DNA from: Scytolyngbya sp. HA4215-MV1
GTDB lineage: Bacteria; Cyanobacteriota; Cyanobacteriia; Leptolyngbyales; Leptolyngbyaceae
DNA: 64,000 nucleotides
Assembly: GCA_019359045.1 (NCBI GenBank)
Contig: JAHHIA010000011.1
Span: 124,001-188,000, forward strand
Reading direction: 5' to 3'
In this document: positions 23,815 to 33,223 of the stretch, piece by piece
Layout: every line of letters starts with the position of its first letter
Numbering within the stretch: position 1 is the stretch's first letter
Made by a program: the position numbers and the translations under genes
The notes under the pieces: model-generated
The model's input: the letters and a program-made list of their open reading frames with translations, nothing else
Database searches by the model: none
Told to the model about the DNA's origin: nothing

Positions 23815-24807
23815 GTGCGTGATCAAATTGTTGTGGAAGCTGAAGGCTTGAGTAAAGTCTATTCAGTTGCGTTGAAAGAACCCGGTTTCCGAGGCACGCT
23901 TCGCCATCTCTTTCGCCGCCAATACCGCTTGATTGAAGCGGTTCAAAAAGTTTCGTTTCAGATTCGAGCGGGAGAAGTGGTGGGTTTTCTTGGTCCCAAT
24001 GGCGCTGGAAAAACCACAACCCTCAAGATGCTCTCTGGATTAATTCATCCTTCGGCTGGGCGGGTTTGCGTGGCTGGACAGGTGCCCTTTCGTCGAGAAA
24101 CTAGCTTTCTTCAGAAGATCACGCTGGTGATGGGACAGAAGCAACAATTGCTGTGGGACTTGCCCGCTCTGGACTCCCTCAAAATTAATGCCGCAGTTTA
24201 CGAGATCTCCGATGTCGAGTTTCGCTATCGCGTTGGTGAATTGAGCGAAATGTTGTCGTTGCAAGACAAGCTAAACCAACCAATCCGCAAACTCTCGTTG
24301 GGCGAGCGAATGAAAGCAGAACTGTTGGCAGCGTTGTTGCATCGTCCCAGTGTTTTGTTTTTGGATGAGCCGACGCTGGGACTGGATGTGAATGCTCAGG
24401 TCAGTGTGCGAGACTTTTTGCGCGAATATAATCAGTGCTATGGTGCAACGGTATTACTGACCAGCCATTACATGGCGGACATTACGGCACTCTGTCAACG
24501 GGTGATGGTAATCGATGCCGGACAGTTGATTTATGACGGCAGTCTGGAAGGGTTGCTCGATCGCTTTGCACCTTACCGAGAAATCAAGCTGGAATTGGCA
24601 GCGCCTCAACCGCGAGAAATTTTGCAGGCTTACGGCGAAATCGAATCGATCGAGGGGCCATCGGTGCGGTTTTGTGTGCGTCGGGAAAAGATGACCCAAG
24701 CCGTTTCGCACATTTTGGCAAATTTAGACGTGCTGGATCTTTCAGTCACCGATCCCCCGATCGAAGAAGTGATTGGGCGAGTTTTCAAAGCAGGCAATGT
24801 CTCATGA
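23815..24807 (+). CDS. ABC-2-type exporter, ATP-binding subunit
   Basis: 330 residues from a GTG at 23815; an AGGA lies about 15 bp upstream. Walker A GPNGAGKTT at 60-68, signature LSLGERMKAEL (LSLGE instead of LSGGQ), Walker B VLFLDEPTLGLD, and the switch His in LLTSHYMAD. The N-terminal extension before Walker A (GTLRHLFRRQYR) is typical of cyanobacterial ABC-2 exporters. The stop overlaps the permease start (ATGA). The substrate cannot be inferred. Confidence 0.9.
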   Translation: MRDQIVVEAEGLSKVYSVALKEPGFRGTLRHLFRRQYRLIEAVQKVSFQIRAGEVVGFLGPNGAGKTTTLKMLSGLIHPSAGRVCVAGQVPFRRETSFLQKITLVMGQKQQLLWDLPALDSLKINAAVYEISDVEFRYRVGELSEMLSLQDKLNQPIRKLSLGERMKAELLAALLHRPSVLFLDEPTLGLDVNAQVSVRDFLREYNQCYGATVLLTSHYMADITALCQRVMVIDAGQLIYDGSLEGLLDRFAPYREIKLELAAPQPREILQAYGEIESIEGPSVRFCVRREKMTQAVSHILANLDVLDLSVTDPPIEEVIGRVFKAGNVS

Positions 24808-25592
24808 ACAAGATTTTGCACAAAGCGAAAGTGCTCTGCCTGGTCTACTACGCTTACATGCTGGAATATCGCGCCGAGTTGTTATTCTGGGTGCTGTCGG
24901 GTTCGCTGCCCTTCATCCTCATGGGCGTGTGGATCAAAGCTGCCCAAGCCGGACAATTTGCCCTGCGCCCTTTAGAATTTGCGCGTTATTTTTTAGCGGC
25001 GTTTCTGGCGCGTCAGTTCACTGTCATTTGGGTGATTTGGGATTTTGAGCGAGACGTTGTTGAAGGACAATTGTCAAACCGTTTGTTACAACCGATCGAT
25101 CCTGTTTGGCGATACTTTGCTGCCCACTGTGCCGAACGCCTTGCCCGTGCTCCCTTTGTAGGAGTACTCATTGCCTTGTTTTTTTGGCTGTATCCCGAAT
25201 CCTTTTGGGTGCCCAGTCTGGCCAGTCTGCTGTTATTTGGGTTGGCGTTGCTACTCAGTTTTTGCCTGCGCTTTCTCATGCAATATACGCTGGCAATGTT
25301 TGCCTTCTGGATCGAGCGGGCAACTGCGATCGAGCAATTCTGGTTTCTATTCTTTATCTTTCTTTCGGGGCTAGCTGCGCCGCTGGAAGTTTTTCCGCCC
25401 TTGCTGAGAGAGGTTACGTTGTGGACTCCCTTTCCCTACATCATCTACTTTCCTGCCGCGATCGTCGTCGGCTTACCCGTGGATGTGTTGCGGGGCTTTT
25501 TGATGATGCTGGGTTGGGGATGGGTGTTTTTCGTCTGTAACCGCTGGCTCTGGCGTCAAGGGTTAAAGCAGTATTCAGGCATGGGTGCCTGA
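24804..25592 (+). CDS. ABC-2 family permease (DUF990-like)
   Basis: 262 residues from the ATG at 24804, which overlaps the stop of the ATPase by 4 bp and indicates translational coupling. Six hydrophobic segments and the RLLQPIDP motif fit the ABC-2/DUF990 permease family. Such exporters usually have two different permeases; a second one is not in this window. Confidence 0.85.
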   Translation: MNKILHKAKVLCLVYYAYMLEYRAELLFWVLSGSLPFILMGVWIKAAQAGQFALRPLEFARYFLAAFLARQFTVIWVIWDFERDVVEGQLSNRLLQPIDPVWRYFAAHCAERLARAPFVGVLIALFFWLYPESFWVPSLASLLLFGLALLLSFCLRFLMQYTLAMFAFWIERATAIEQFWFLFFIFLSGLAAPLEVFPPLLREVTLWTPFPYIIYFPAAIVVGLPVDVLRGFLMMLGWGWVFFVCNRWLWRQGLKQYSGMGA

Positions 25593-25671
25593 GAGATTTT
25601 GGATTTTGAATTGAACTATCGAGGCAAAAGCCCTGCTGCTGATGGAGTTTGTGTTGGAGCTGTCAAACCTT

Positions 25672-25742
25672 GTAGGGGCGTGGCATTTGGACAACGACTT
25701 TCAGGCTAAGCAAGGATTTCGCACCAAATGCCGCGCCCCTAC
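25672..25742. repeat. 19-bp inverted-repeat element
   Basis: GTAGGGGCGTGGCATTTGG (25672-25690) and CCAAATGCCGCGCCCCTAC (25724-25742) are inverted with one G-U type difference around a 33-bp loop. It lies between convergent genes, where it may act as a bidirectional terminator. It resembles common cyanobacterial MITE-like palindromes. Confidence 0.6.
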
Positions 25743-25782
25743 GCCGGATCAACCAAATTGAGTTAGAACCAGCAAAATCCCA

Positions 25783-26904
25783 TCACTTTGCCTTCACAGA
25801 TTTCACCGTTTCCAGTTGTGTATGGTGCTCTAGATAGTCCAGCAGTTTCAAGAAATCTTGTCGGGGCAGAGATCGTCCCCCCACTTCACGAAACGCCAAT
25901 TGAGGTTTGCCATTTTCGACAATGTGATATCCCCAATAGAGCAATTGCTTACTAAAGCGCACAGCAACTGCTTCGGGATCAATATAGTGACAGCGAGGAT
26001 CATCTGCCATCATGGCTTTGAACTCAGTTTTCAAAATATCGTTTAGCACCTCGTTACGCCGATTTTCTTCGCTATGGTAGTTATTAATTAATACAAATAA
26101 CTCTGCATCGGTATTAGTGCGCCGGATTGCTTTGAACGTGCGCTGAATGACATCAGCATTTTTGTTGATCCCCAGAGGATTCAGCGTGGTAGGGATCAGA
26201 CAATATTTGAACTTTTTAATGAACTCTTCTGGATTTGCATCGTATTCTGGACTGCAATCGCAAATGACAATGCGGGTGTCGGGGTATTCTTCCTCCTGCC
26301 ACTCGTCGTAGTTGAGCACGGTAATTGTGGCACCCAGTTTCCCCCGGGGACTGGGAATATACACCCCATCGCCCAGCAATTTCCGCAGGTTGCTCTGACG
26401 ATCGAGATCAATCAACATGACATCGTAGCCATTTAAGGCAAAGGCACCTGCCAGATGGGCACTAATGGTGGTTTTGCCGACTCCCCCTTTGCACGTAAAA
26501 ACACCGATGTAAGTGACGTCGGGACGCGGTGGCGGTGGCGGCGAATCGCCCTCTTCCCAAACCAGGCGATCGTGGCGGAAACTACCCAACGCCACATCCA
26601 CCACCTCTTCCGTCCGCATATAGGTAAAAGCAGAAGGGGTAAAACCCGACGCCGAAATCAGAAACCCCTTCGTAAACCGAGCAGCATCCGGTTGCTCCAG
26701 AAAGTCAATAAACCGCTCCAGTTGCCCTGCATGAACTTTTGCCCGATGGTTCTTCAGTTGAACTGCGATGCATTCATCATTCCGTTTTAACTCGATATCG
26801 TACTCTTTGCTGTCGCTGGGAGCCGCAATGATCTGCCAGCCCTCCTGCTCAAAGAGCGCAGCAACAACTTTTTCAAAATTAGGGGGAGGGACAGACTGTG
26901 GCAT
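25783..26904 (-). CDS. Mrr-like nuclease fused to a ParA/MinD ATPase
   Basis: 373 residues. Residues 8-112 match the Mrr-type PD-(D/E)XK fold: FEKVVAALFEQEGW, Asp36 in EYDIEL and the QLK motif at 49-51. A Pro run (122-126) links to a deviant-Walker ParA ATPase: CKGGVGKTT at 138-146, LIDLDRQSN at 164-172 and VICDCSPEYD. Both parts look intact. The nuclease would cut DNA; the ATPase would sense or position on DNA or the membrane. No ParB, parS or methylase gene is adjacent, so a partition role is unlikely. A defence or DNA-surveillance role is possible. Confidence 0.8.
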   Translation of the reverse strand: MPQSVPPPNFEKVVAALFEQEGWQIIAAPSDSKEYDIELKRNDECIAVQLKNHRAKVHAGQLERFIDFLEQPDAARFTKGFLISASGFTPSAFTYMRTEEVVDVALGSFRHDRLVWEEGDSPPPPPRPDVTYIGVFTCKGGVGKTTISAHLAGAFALNGYDVMLIDLDRQSNLRKLLGDGVYIPSPRGKLGATITVLNYDEWQEEEYPDTRIVICDCSPEYDANPEEFIKKFKYCLIPTTLNPLGINKNADVIQRTFKAIRRTNTDAELFVLINNYHSEENRRNEVLNDILKTEFKAMMADDPRCHYIDPEAVAVRFSKQLLYWGYHIVENGKPQLAFREVGGRSLPRQDFLKLLDYLEHHTQLETVKSVKAK

Positions 26905-27081
26905 AGAGGCTAGGGACGATCGTACTTCAAAAAAGTTAATAGAATCGCTTTAGAGATTATCTCAGAGCTGCATGTCTGCAAAGTACAGTTACCCGAACCC
27001 TCGAATTTTGTGAACTAGCGTCTGGAGAAACCACTGGACTGCACCGATGATAATTTTTTTAACTGATAAAGTCATCTCAGG

Positions 27082-27528
27082 TTACAGCCTCAGAAAAATA
27101 AAAACGATTAAAAGCGTCAAGGGTATGGCGTAAGTGGCTGTATTGGCAGTAGTTACAGCAATCCAAACTTTTTTTCGAGGCTGCCAGCCTAGTATGAGTA
27201 AAATGCTGGCTTCGGTCAGAATCGAGATGCTCCAGGAAATAACCAAATAGGCAAGGGCATAAATTCCAAAATTCATATAAATCGGGATTGCCGAAAGCGC
27301 CGGGAGGCTGACAAAGACGGAGAATACTCCCCCAATCAGCGTTGATGCCACATTCATCACCAACGACCAGAGCGCTGACTTCGCGAATGATGCGAACTGG
27401 AACAAAGAGAGGACAAAAGCTTCAATCAATGAAACCACCGCTAAGAGCACCAGCAAAATAATCAGTGAACTGGAGGGATCTCTAAACAACGGTCCCAATC
27501 CGGCATCGGCAAGCAGAGGAAAAAGCAT
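27082..27528 (-). CDS. Four-helix membrane protein of unknown function
   Basis: 148 residues with four hydrophobic segments (LIILLVLLAVVSLIEAFVLSL, the WSLVMNVASTLIGGVFSVFV region, YALAYLVISWSISIL and a C-terminal TYAIPLTLLIVFIFLRL). No catalytic motif is visible. Similar small membrane proteins occur widely in cyanobacteria. It is divergent from the cobO-like gene. Confidence 0.65.
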   Translation of the reverse strand: MLFPLLADAGLGPLFRDPSSSLIILLVLLAVVSLIEAFVLSLFQFASFAKSALWSLVMNVASTLIGGVFSVFVSLPALSAIPIYMNFGIYALAYLVISWSISILTEASILLILGWQPRKKVWIAVTTANTATYAIPLTLLIVFIFLRL

Positions 27529-27640
27529 GAAGTTCTGTCAGAGTTGGCTTAGTCTCAGAATACTGCAAGCCTCGCTGACGAATTGGGTGAAGTCAGTGCC
27601 ATAATGCAGCCATTCGTTCTTTTCAGTTTCTCCCAAGCCC

Positions 27641-28309
27641 ATGCCAAGCGATTCTCAGTCAGAAGTTCAGGAATTGCCAGAATCGACTCAGTCTGCTAAG
27701 CAGCATCAGCGGAAAATGCAGCGACGCAAAGAGGTTCAGGAGCAGCGTCTAGCAGGGATGACTTCCGAAAAAGGGTTGTTGATTGTCCACACCGGAAATG
27801 GCAAAGGCAAGACAACTGCTGCTTTGGGCATGGTGTTGCGATCTCTGGGTCATGGCTATCGAGTGGCGATCGTTCAGTTTATCAAAGGAGCCTGGGAACC
27901 TGCCGAAAAAGCAGCCTTTGCCCCTTGGACGATCGGCAAAGAGGACAATTTGCCCTTACTGGAATTCCACGCCATGGGAGAAGGCTTTACCTGGGAAACC
28001 CAAGACCGCGATCGCGATATCCAAAAAGCCCAACAAGCTTGGGACAAAGCCCTCGGCTTTATTACCAATCCTGAATTTCGCCTGGTCTTGCTCGATGAAG
28101 TCAACATTGCCTTGAAACTGGGCTATCTCTCCATCGATCAGGTCATTGCTGGATTAGAGCAAAAACCAGAACATTCCCATGTCATCTTGACAGGCAGAGG
28201 TGCACCCCAAGCCCTCATCGATCGCGCCGATCTCGTCACCGAAATGACCCTGGTCAAACACCCCTTCCGAGAACAAGGCGTCAAAGCCCAACCAGGGATT
28301 GAGTTTTAG
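27641..28309 (+). CDS. cobO: Cob(I)yrinic acid a,c-diamide adenosyltransferase
   Basis: 222 residues. P-loop HTGNGKGKTTAALGM near 50 and the LDEVNIALKLGYL and ILTGRGAP motifs are typical of the CobA/CobO/BtuR family, which transfers the adenosyl group of ATP to the corrin cobalt in B12-type cofactor synthesis. The first 40 residues are a charged Gln-rich extension, common in cyanobacterial members. No other cobalamin gene is nearby. Confidence 0.92.
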   Translation: MPSDSQSEVQELPESTQSAKQHQRKMQRRKEVQEQRLAGMTSEKGLLIVHTGNGKGKTTAALGMVLRSLGHGYRVAIVQFIKGAWEPAEKAAFAPWTIGKEDNLPLLEFHAMGEGFTWETQDRDRDIQKAQQAWDKALGFITNPEFRLVLLDEVNIALKLGYLSIDQVIAGLEQKPEHSHVILTGRGAPQALIDRADLVTEMTLVKHPFREQGVKAQPGIEF

Positions 28310-28433
28310 GCTACGGCTCTACGTCCTCCACCCCATCCTTCTCTATGGCAGTACACTTGTTCCCAAAAGTTTGCATTACCCTGCATAATGGAACCTAGCT
28401 GAAAGCGCATCGCTGACTGCCTACTGCATCAAT

Positions 28434-31193
28434 ATGGAAATTCTTTCAGTCAGTCTTAAAAACTTTAAGTCGCATCAAGATCGCCATTTTGTTTTTCAGC
28501 CGGGAACAAATGCCATCTGTGGCGAAAATGGTGCCGGGAAAACCAGTATTTTGGAGGCGATCGCTTGGACACTGTTCAACCATCGCGGCGCCTATAAAAA
28601 TGAAGACCTGATTCGCAATGGTTCCCATACCGCTCAGGTGCAGGTGACCTTTGTGTCTAGTTTGGATCAGCGCACTTATCAAATCAGTCGCTGTTCTCGC
28701 AGTGGTTACACCCTCTTTGATCCCCAACTCAACCAAAAGTTGGAATATAGTCTGATCGAAGAAGAAGTAATGCCCTGGCTGCGAGAGCATCTCGGTGTCC
28801 CGCCGGGAACTGATTTAGGACGGTTATTTGCCAACACGATCGGGGTGCCTCAAGGCACCTTCACGACCGACTTTCTGCAAACTGCCGAAAAGCGCAAACC
28901 CATTTTCGATGCCATTCTCAAAGTCGAGGAGTATCGACAGGCAAACCAGCAAATGTTGTCGCTGGAGAAATACGCTAAAGCCGAGGTCGAAAAGCTGGAA
29001 CGGGCGATCGTCCAGTATGACGATACCCTCAAAGATTGGGATACCCTCACCCTGAAGCGGTTTGATCTGAGTCAAGAAATTCAGCAAACCGAAGCCGCCC
29101 TGCAACAATGCCAGCAACAACTTGCCATCTTGCAAGTAGAACGCGATCGCCTCAGCACTCAGGCAACCCAGATTCAGCAGTTGACCACCGACATCGATAA
29201 AAAAACTGCCCAAATCCATGCCCAAAAAGACACCGTACAACATCTCCAGACCGAGCTACAACAGGCAGAACGGGCGGTAGCCCTCTGTACCGAACATCGG
29301 GAAAGCTATCGAGCTTATTTGCAAGCAGAGGAAAGCCTCAAAACGTTGGAACAGGCTCGTCAGACGCAACAACAACTCCAAGAGCAACGGCAGACGCAGC
29401 GAGAACAATTGGGCGATCGGCAAACTCAAATGGCGACAATCAAAACTCAATTAGAACGTCTGACTTTAGCCCAGGTTGAAATTCAACGTTTGGCACCGCT
29501 GATCGAACAACAGCAAGCACTGGAGCAGCAACAGCAAACAGTGAATCAACAATTGCAAACCTGTCAGGGGTGGCAGCAGACGATCGTGCGTGAAGAAAAA
29601 CGCTTTGCTCAGCTGCAAGCCAAGCAGCAGCAACTCATTGCCGAAGTGGAGCGATTGCAGTCATTGGCGACGATCGTGCAGCAAATTCCTCACCTGGAGG
29701 AACAACAGCAACGCTATCAACAACAACTCAGTCGCATTGTTGCCGCTGCCCAATTTGAAGCAGATTTGCGCCAGATTGTCACCCATGCTCAGGCACAGGG
29801 CGAACTGCATACCCAGCAGATTCAAGCTGCCGCCTCCACGCTACGAGACTTGCAACAAGCGGTGCCCCTCTGGGCAGATTCTGTCGAGCAGGTGCTTGTC
29901 ACCCTCCAAAACGGTTCTGCCTTGCAGGGACAATTGATGCAAAACTTGCAAGCAATTTTGGTTGACCTAGTAGAGCAGGTGTCTGGGGACAAGCTCCAAC
30001 AACAACTCCGGCAGGTTGAGGCGCAGCTCAAAACCATGCGCCAACAGCAGGCGCAATATCTAACGCTAGACGCGAAAGTGCTAGAACAGGCAACCTTAGC
30101 GATCGAACTGACAGAAATTCAACAGACTATTGAGTCGCTCAAAATGCAGCTTGCAACCGAACCCGATCTGAAGCAACAGCACGCTGCTCTGATCACTCAA
30201 CTCACGGAATTGAATGATCCCCGTGGACGCAGTCGCCTGCTACAGCAAGACTTGCAAACGCGCCCTCAATTGGAGAAAGAGCAACACCAGATACAGCAGG
30301 CAATGCAGCACCTGGAAGACGCGCTCTCCCAACTGGCAACCCAACTTGCCAATTTTGCTGACCTATCCGATCAATTTCAGGTGCAACAACAACAGCGAGA
30401 ACAGCTTTGCCCGGTTTATCAGCTATATCTAGAGCATCAACAACTGGCAAATAGCTATCGGCAGCGACAAAGCCAATACCAGGCGGCAATGACCCAGTTA
30501 GAAACCTGGCAGCAAGAGATTAGCTCACTGAAACACCACCAAGATCGCCTAACAATCAGCTTTGATTTAGAAGCCTTTCAGTCGCTACAAACTGCCCATC
30601 AAGCAGCCGAAACCCAACGTATCACGCTTACGGCTCAGCTACCGGAGAAAAGTAAGCTACTGGCAGACTATGACCTGCAAATGACTCGCTTGAAGACAAT
30701 TCAAGATAAACGAGCACAAGCCGAAACCCAGCTTAAACAACACACTAAGGTCGAACGGTTTATCAAATTTGCTCGCAAAGCTTACAAAGAAGCCGGTCCC
30801 CGAATTACCGAACGCTACGTGCAGAATATTTCGCGCGAAGCCGATCGCCTGTTTCGAGAGCTACTCAACCGCTCTAACGTGGCACTGGCATGGACACGAG
30901 ATTACGAAATCGTCGTGCAAGAGGGTGCCCATTCTCGCCGGTTTATTAACCTTTCTGGCGGCGAACAAATGTGCGCTGCGCTGGCTGTCCGACTGGCGTT
31001 ACTCAAAGTGCTGGCGGATATTGATATCGCATTTTTCGATGAGCCGACCACCAACATGGATCGCCCCCGCCGCGAGCATCTCGCCGAAGCGATTGCCAAT
31101 ATCAAGTCGTTTCGACAGCTGTTTGTGATCAGCCACGACGACACCTTTGAAAAAGTGACCGAAAATGTCATCTTTGTAGAGCGAGAAGACTAA
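28434..31193 (+). CDS. SbcC/Rad50-like SMC ATPase
   Basis: 919 residues. Walker A GENGAGKTS at 30-38; C-terminal signature LSGGEQMCAALAVRLALLK and Walker B IDIAFFDEPTTNMD. Between them is about 600 residues of Gln-rich coiled coil. The CXXC zinc hook expected at the middle of Rad50/SbcC is absent; the nearest match is CPVY near residue 660. The likely role is DNA end processing with an SbcD/Mre11 nuclease, but that partner is not adjacent. Confidence 0.8.
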   Translation: MEILSVSLKNFKSHQDRHFVFQPGTNAICGENGAGKTSILEAIAWTLFNHRGAYKNEDLIRNGSHTAQVQVTFVSSLDQRTYQISRCSRSGYTLFDPQLNQKLEYSLIEEEVMPWLREHLGVPPGTDLGRLFANTIGVPQGTFTTDFLQTAEKRKPIFDAILKVEEYRQANQQMLSLEKYAKAEVEKLERAIVQYDDTLKDWDTLTLKRFDLSQEIQQTEAALQQCQQQLAILQVERDRLSTQATQIQQLTTDIDKKTAQIHAQKDTVQHLQTELQQAERAVALCTEHRESYRAYLQAEESLKTLEQARQTQQQLQEQRQTQREQLGDRQTQMATIKTQLERLTLAQVEIQRLAPLIEQQQALEQQQQTVNQQLQTCQGWQQTIVREEKRFAQLQAKQQQLIAEVERLQSLATIVQQIPHLEEQQQRYQQQLSRIVAAAQFEADLRQIVTHAQAQGELHTQQIQAAASTLRDLQQAVPLWADSVEQVLVTLQNGSALQGQLMQNLQAILVDLVEQVSGDKLQQQLRQVEAQLKTMRQQQAQYLTLDAKVLEQATLAIELTEIQQTIESLKMQLATEPDLKQQHAALITQLTELNDPRGRSRLLQQDLQTRPQLEKEQHQIQQAMQHLEDALSQLATQLANFADLSDQFQVQQQQREQLCPVYQLYLEHQQLANSYRQRQSQYQAAMTQLETWQQEISSLKHHQDRLTISFDLEAFQSLQTAHQAAETQRITLTAQLPEKSKLLADYDLQMTRLKTIQDKRAQAETQLKQHTKVERFIKFARKAYKEAGPRITERYVQNISREADRLFRELLNRSNVALAWTRDYEIVVQEGAHSRRFINLSGGEQMCAALAVRLALLKVLADIDIAFFDEPTTNMDRPRREHLAEAIANIKSFRQLFVISHDDTFEKVTENVIFVERED

Positions 31194-31393
31194 AAATAAC
31201 AATTTCGTTACGATACTGTTCTATTCACTCAATGAAATTTTAATTTATGTAACGAGCGATACAGACAATCTTTGAACACTCCAGCATGATAGAGGGGTGT
31301 GAGGAGTGAATAGAAAACTAGAAAGTCTCTGGAGTCGAAACACGGACAGACGCCCAGAGCCTTTTTAGTGTTTATACTCAAATACCACAAGAC

Positions 31394-31990
31394 TCAGTGG
31401 TTGCCAGAATTTTGGTAGTTTGCTTTGCAAACGCCTAGGATTCTGCGATCGTTGTCACTTACTGTAGCGATCGGTTGCAATCCATCTAATCCAATTGTGG
31501 TCTTTTCAGTCGGGTTATTTCCGGCTCTAGCAACCGAATAATCTTTTTTCAGGGCGATTGCATAGGGATGGGCAGTACGCTCGTAGCTATCAACTACCGT
31601 CAGTGCCAGTTCTTCAGCTTGAAAGTTACCGTAAACACAATCAAAAGAAGAACGCGGCATATAAAATGCCCCAATTACCTGGTCATTTTTTACTTCAAAA
31701 ACCAGATACGTATTACCGATTTGTTCGGGTTGCTTGGATTGCCCGTATAGATAAACCCCATTGGGCAAATAGTGAGTGGAAGCCGCTTCTGGCATTGCCT
31801 CAACCCTGGAAACCTCTGCCTTTTGGGAAGTTGGTTCAGCTGCAGTTGCAGCGATCGCCAGGGTAGTGCCCGAAGCTGAGGTGATCCCCACTACTAGAGA
31901 GAGGGAGACAAGTGCTTTTTTAGACCAACCCAGTGGAGAGAAACCTGAGTACAAGTAAGTGAATCGATTCGCCATGATTGTCTTCCCCAT
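31394..31990 (-). CDS. Secreted protein of unknown function
   Basis: 198 residues from the ATG at 31990, which has GTAGGAG 6 nt upstream; a GTG at 32002 is also possible. A signal-like segment (KKALVSLSLVVGITSASGTTLA) is followed by a globular part with YLPNGVYLYGQSKQPEQIG, FDCVYGNFQ and NDRRILGVCKANY, suggesting two disulfide-capable Cys. I recognise the type from cyanobacteria but not its function. Confidence 0.65.
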   Translation of the reverse strand: MGKTIMANRFTYLYSGFSPLGWSKKALVSLSLVVGITSASGTTLAIAATAAEPTSQKAEVSRVEAMPEAASTHYLPNGVYLYGQSKQPEQIGNTYLVFEVKNDQVIGAFYMPRSSFDCVYGNFQAEELALTVVDSYERTAHPYAIALKKDYSVARAGNNPTEKTTIGLDGLQPIATVSDNDRRILGVCKANYQNSGNH

Positions 31991-32722
31991 AACTCCTACC
32001 ACCTAAACCGTAACAAGAAGATGCTTACAGCAACTCTTCCAAAAGCAAGAAACTGCCAACATGAGGGCACTACACCAGTGATGGGCTGCTTTCCAGAATT
32101 AGCTAAGCAATCTGAAAACTTCAGCTTCTCACCACCAGTTGAATACAACAAATCCTTCAGCTTTGAAGGCTGGAAAAAACTTGTGATGACATGGATTTGG
32201 TGCTGGATTAATTGAACCAATCAATCTCAGACACTAACTTGAAATACTGATAACGAAATCATTCGCATTTTAGTTCTCGGTGCTTTCAGAGGAATAGCGA
32301 AAGAGTATCATTCAATACTCTTTGGTATTTCAAAAGATGAGAAGAATTAACCTTTTCTTGGTAAAAGAGTGACTTCTCTCTGAGAACTCAAGATTGCCTA
32401 AACGTTGAAGAACAAGAAAATGTATAAAAGTTATCTTCTTGAAAGGTAAAGACCTTCAAAAGACTTTTAACAAGACATCTAGTTGAAATTCAACTCCGTA
32501 CTTACTGTACAACTCGTAAAACGATAGAGCTTCATCCAACTCACTCATCTGATCGGGTGATTTTGTTCGATCCTCAACTCTGAGCGTCCAATTGAGAAGT
32601 CGAAACCTCTCTATATGTAAATTATCGCGTCCGAGTAAGGAATTGTAGGGTCTTTACGTTTCTTTTTATACAGTTTTATTGCCCCTATCAGATAGATCGA
32701 GAGATCGAGTCAGTCTGCTAGA
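31991..32722. other. 732-bp AT-rich intergenic region
   Basis: No supported ORF, tRNA or strong hairpin. A 64-codon frame at 32021-32215 lacks a ribosome site and recognisable content. Promoters for the secreted protein probably lie near 32000-32100. Confidence 0.4.
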
Positions 32723-33070
32723 TCACATTTGATTCTGCTTTCCAACCATTTCAATTTCTCTTTGTAATAAAAAATTAAGTGCGGAGCGCAGTAAGGCGAT
32801 CGCAGTCAGCTTACCAATGTCCGACCAGGTAGGCGAAATGGCACTCCGTAAAATATCAGCTGCTAGGGTAAATTCTAATGCCATGACCAACCAACCACCA
32901 AAGCGCAAGCGCACTCGACTCTGCTGGGTTTCAGCTGCGCGCCGTCGCCAAAAGAACAGAGACAGGGTGTGATAGGTCGCTTCGATCGCTGCCAGTGCCA
33001 CAATTCCACCTGCAATCACCTCGATCGCAATCGCCAGTTGGGCAATCAAATCTTTTGCCAGATTTTCCAT
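32723..33070 (-). CDS. DUF1622 membrane protein
   Basis: 115 residues from the ATG at 33070 (AAGGAGA 11 nt upstream); a longer frame begins at 33100. Three hydrophobic segments and the RLRFGGWLVMALEFTLAADIL and TAIALLRSALNFLLQREIE motifs are typical of DUF1622. Function unknown, probably in the inner membrane. Confidence 0.85.
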   Translation of the reverse strand: MENLAKDLIAQLAIAIEVIAGGIVALAAIEATYHTLSLFFWRRRAAETQQSRVRLRFGGWLVMALEFTLAADILRSAISPTWSDIGKLTAIALLRSALNFLLQREIEMVGKQNQM

Positions 33071-33223
33071 GGTGTAACGATCTCTCCTTGTCGGATGCAT
33101 CTGAGCATTGAGGGATTGAGCAGACGAGAACAGAATAGATACCGATATGCATCATCCTGTGTTCTCAGGGCGCTCTTTCTTCGTAGCCATCCAACCTAAC
33201 CTAACGAGAGGCACCTTTCTTTT

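Noticed and set aside
25783-26904. Plasmid partition gene parA
   Set aside because: It is fused to a nuclease and has no ParB or centromere repeats nearby, so a partition call is not supported.
30390-30430. Zinc hook of the SbcC-like protein (CPVY)
   Set aside because: Only one Cys is present and it lies far from the middle of the coiled coil.
32021-32215. 64-codon ORF in the long intergenic region
   Set aside because: No Shine-Dalgarno, no similarity and overlaps the probable promoter of the divergent secreted-protein gene.
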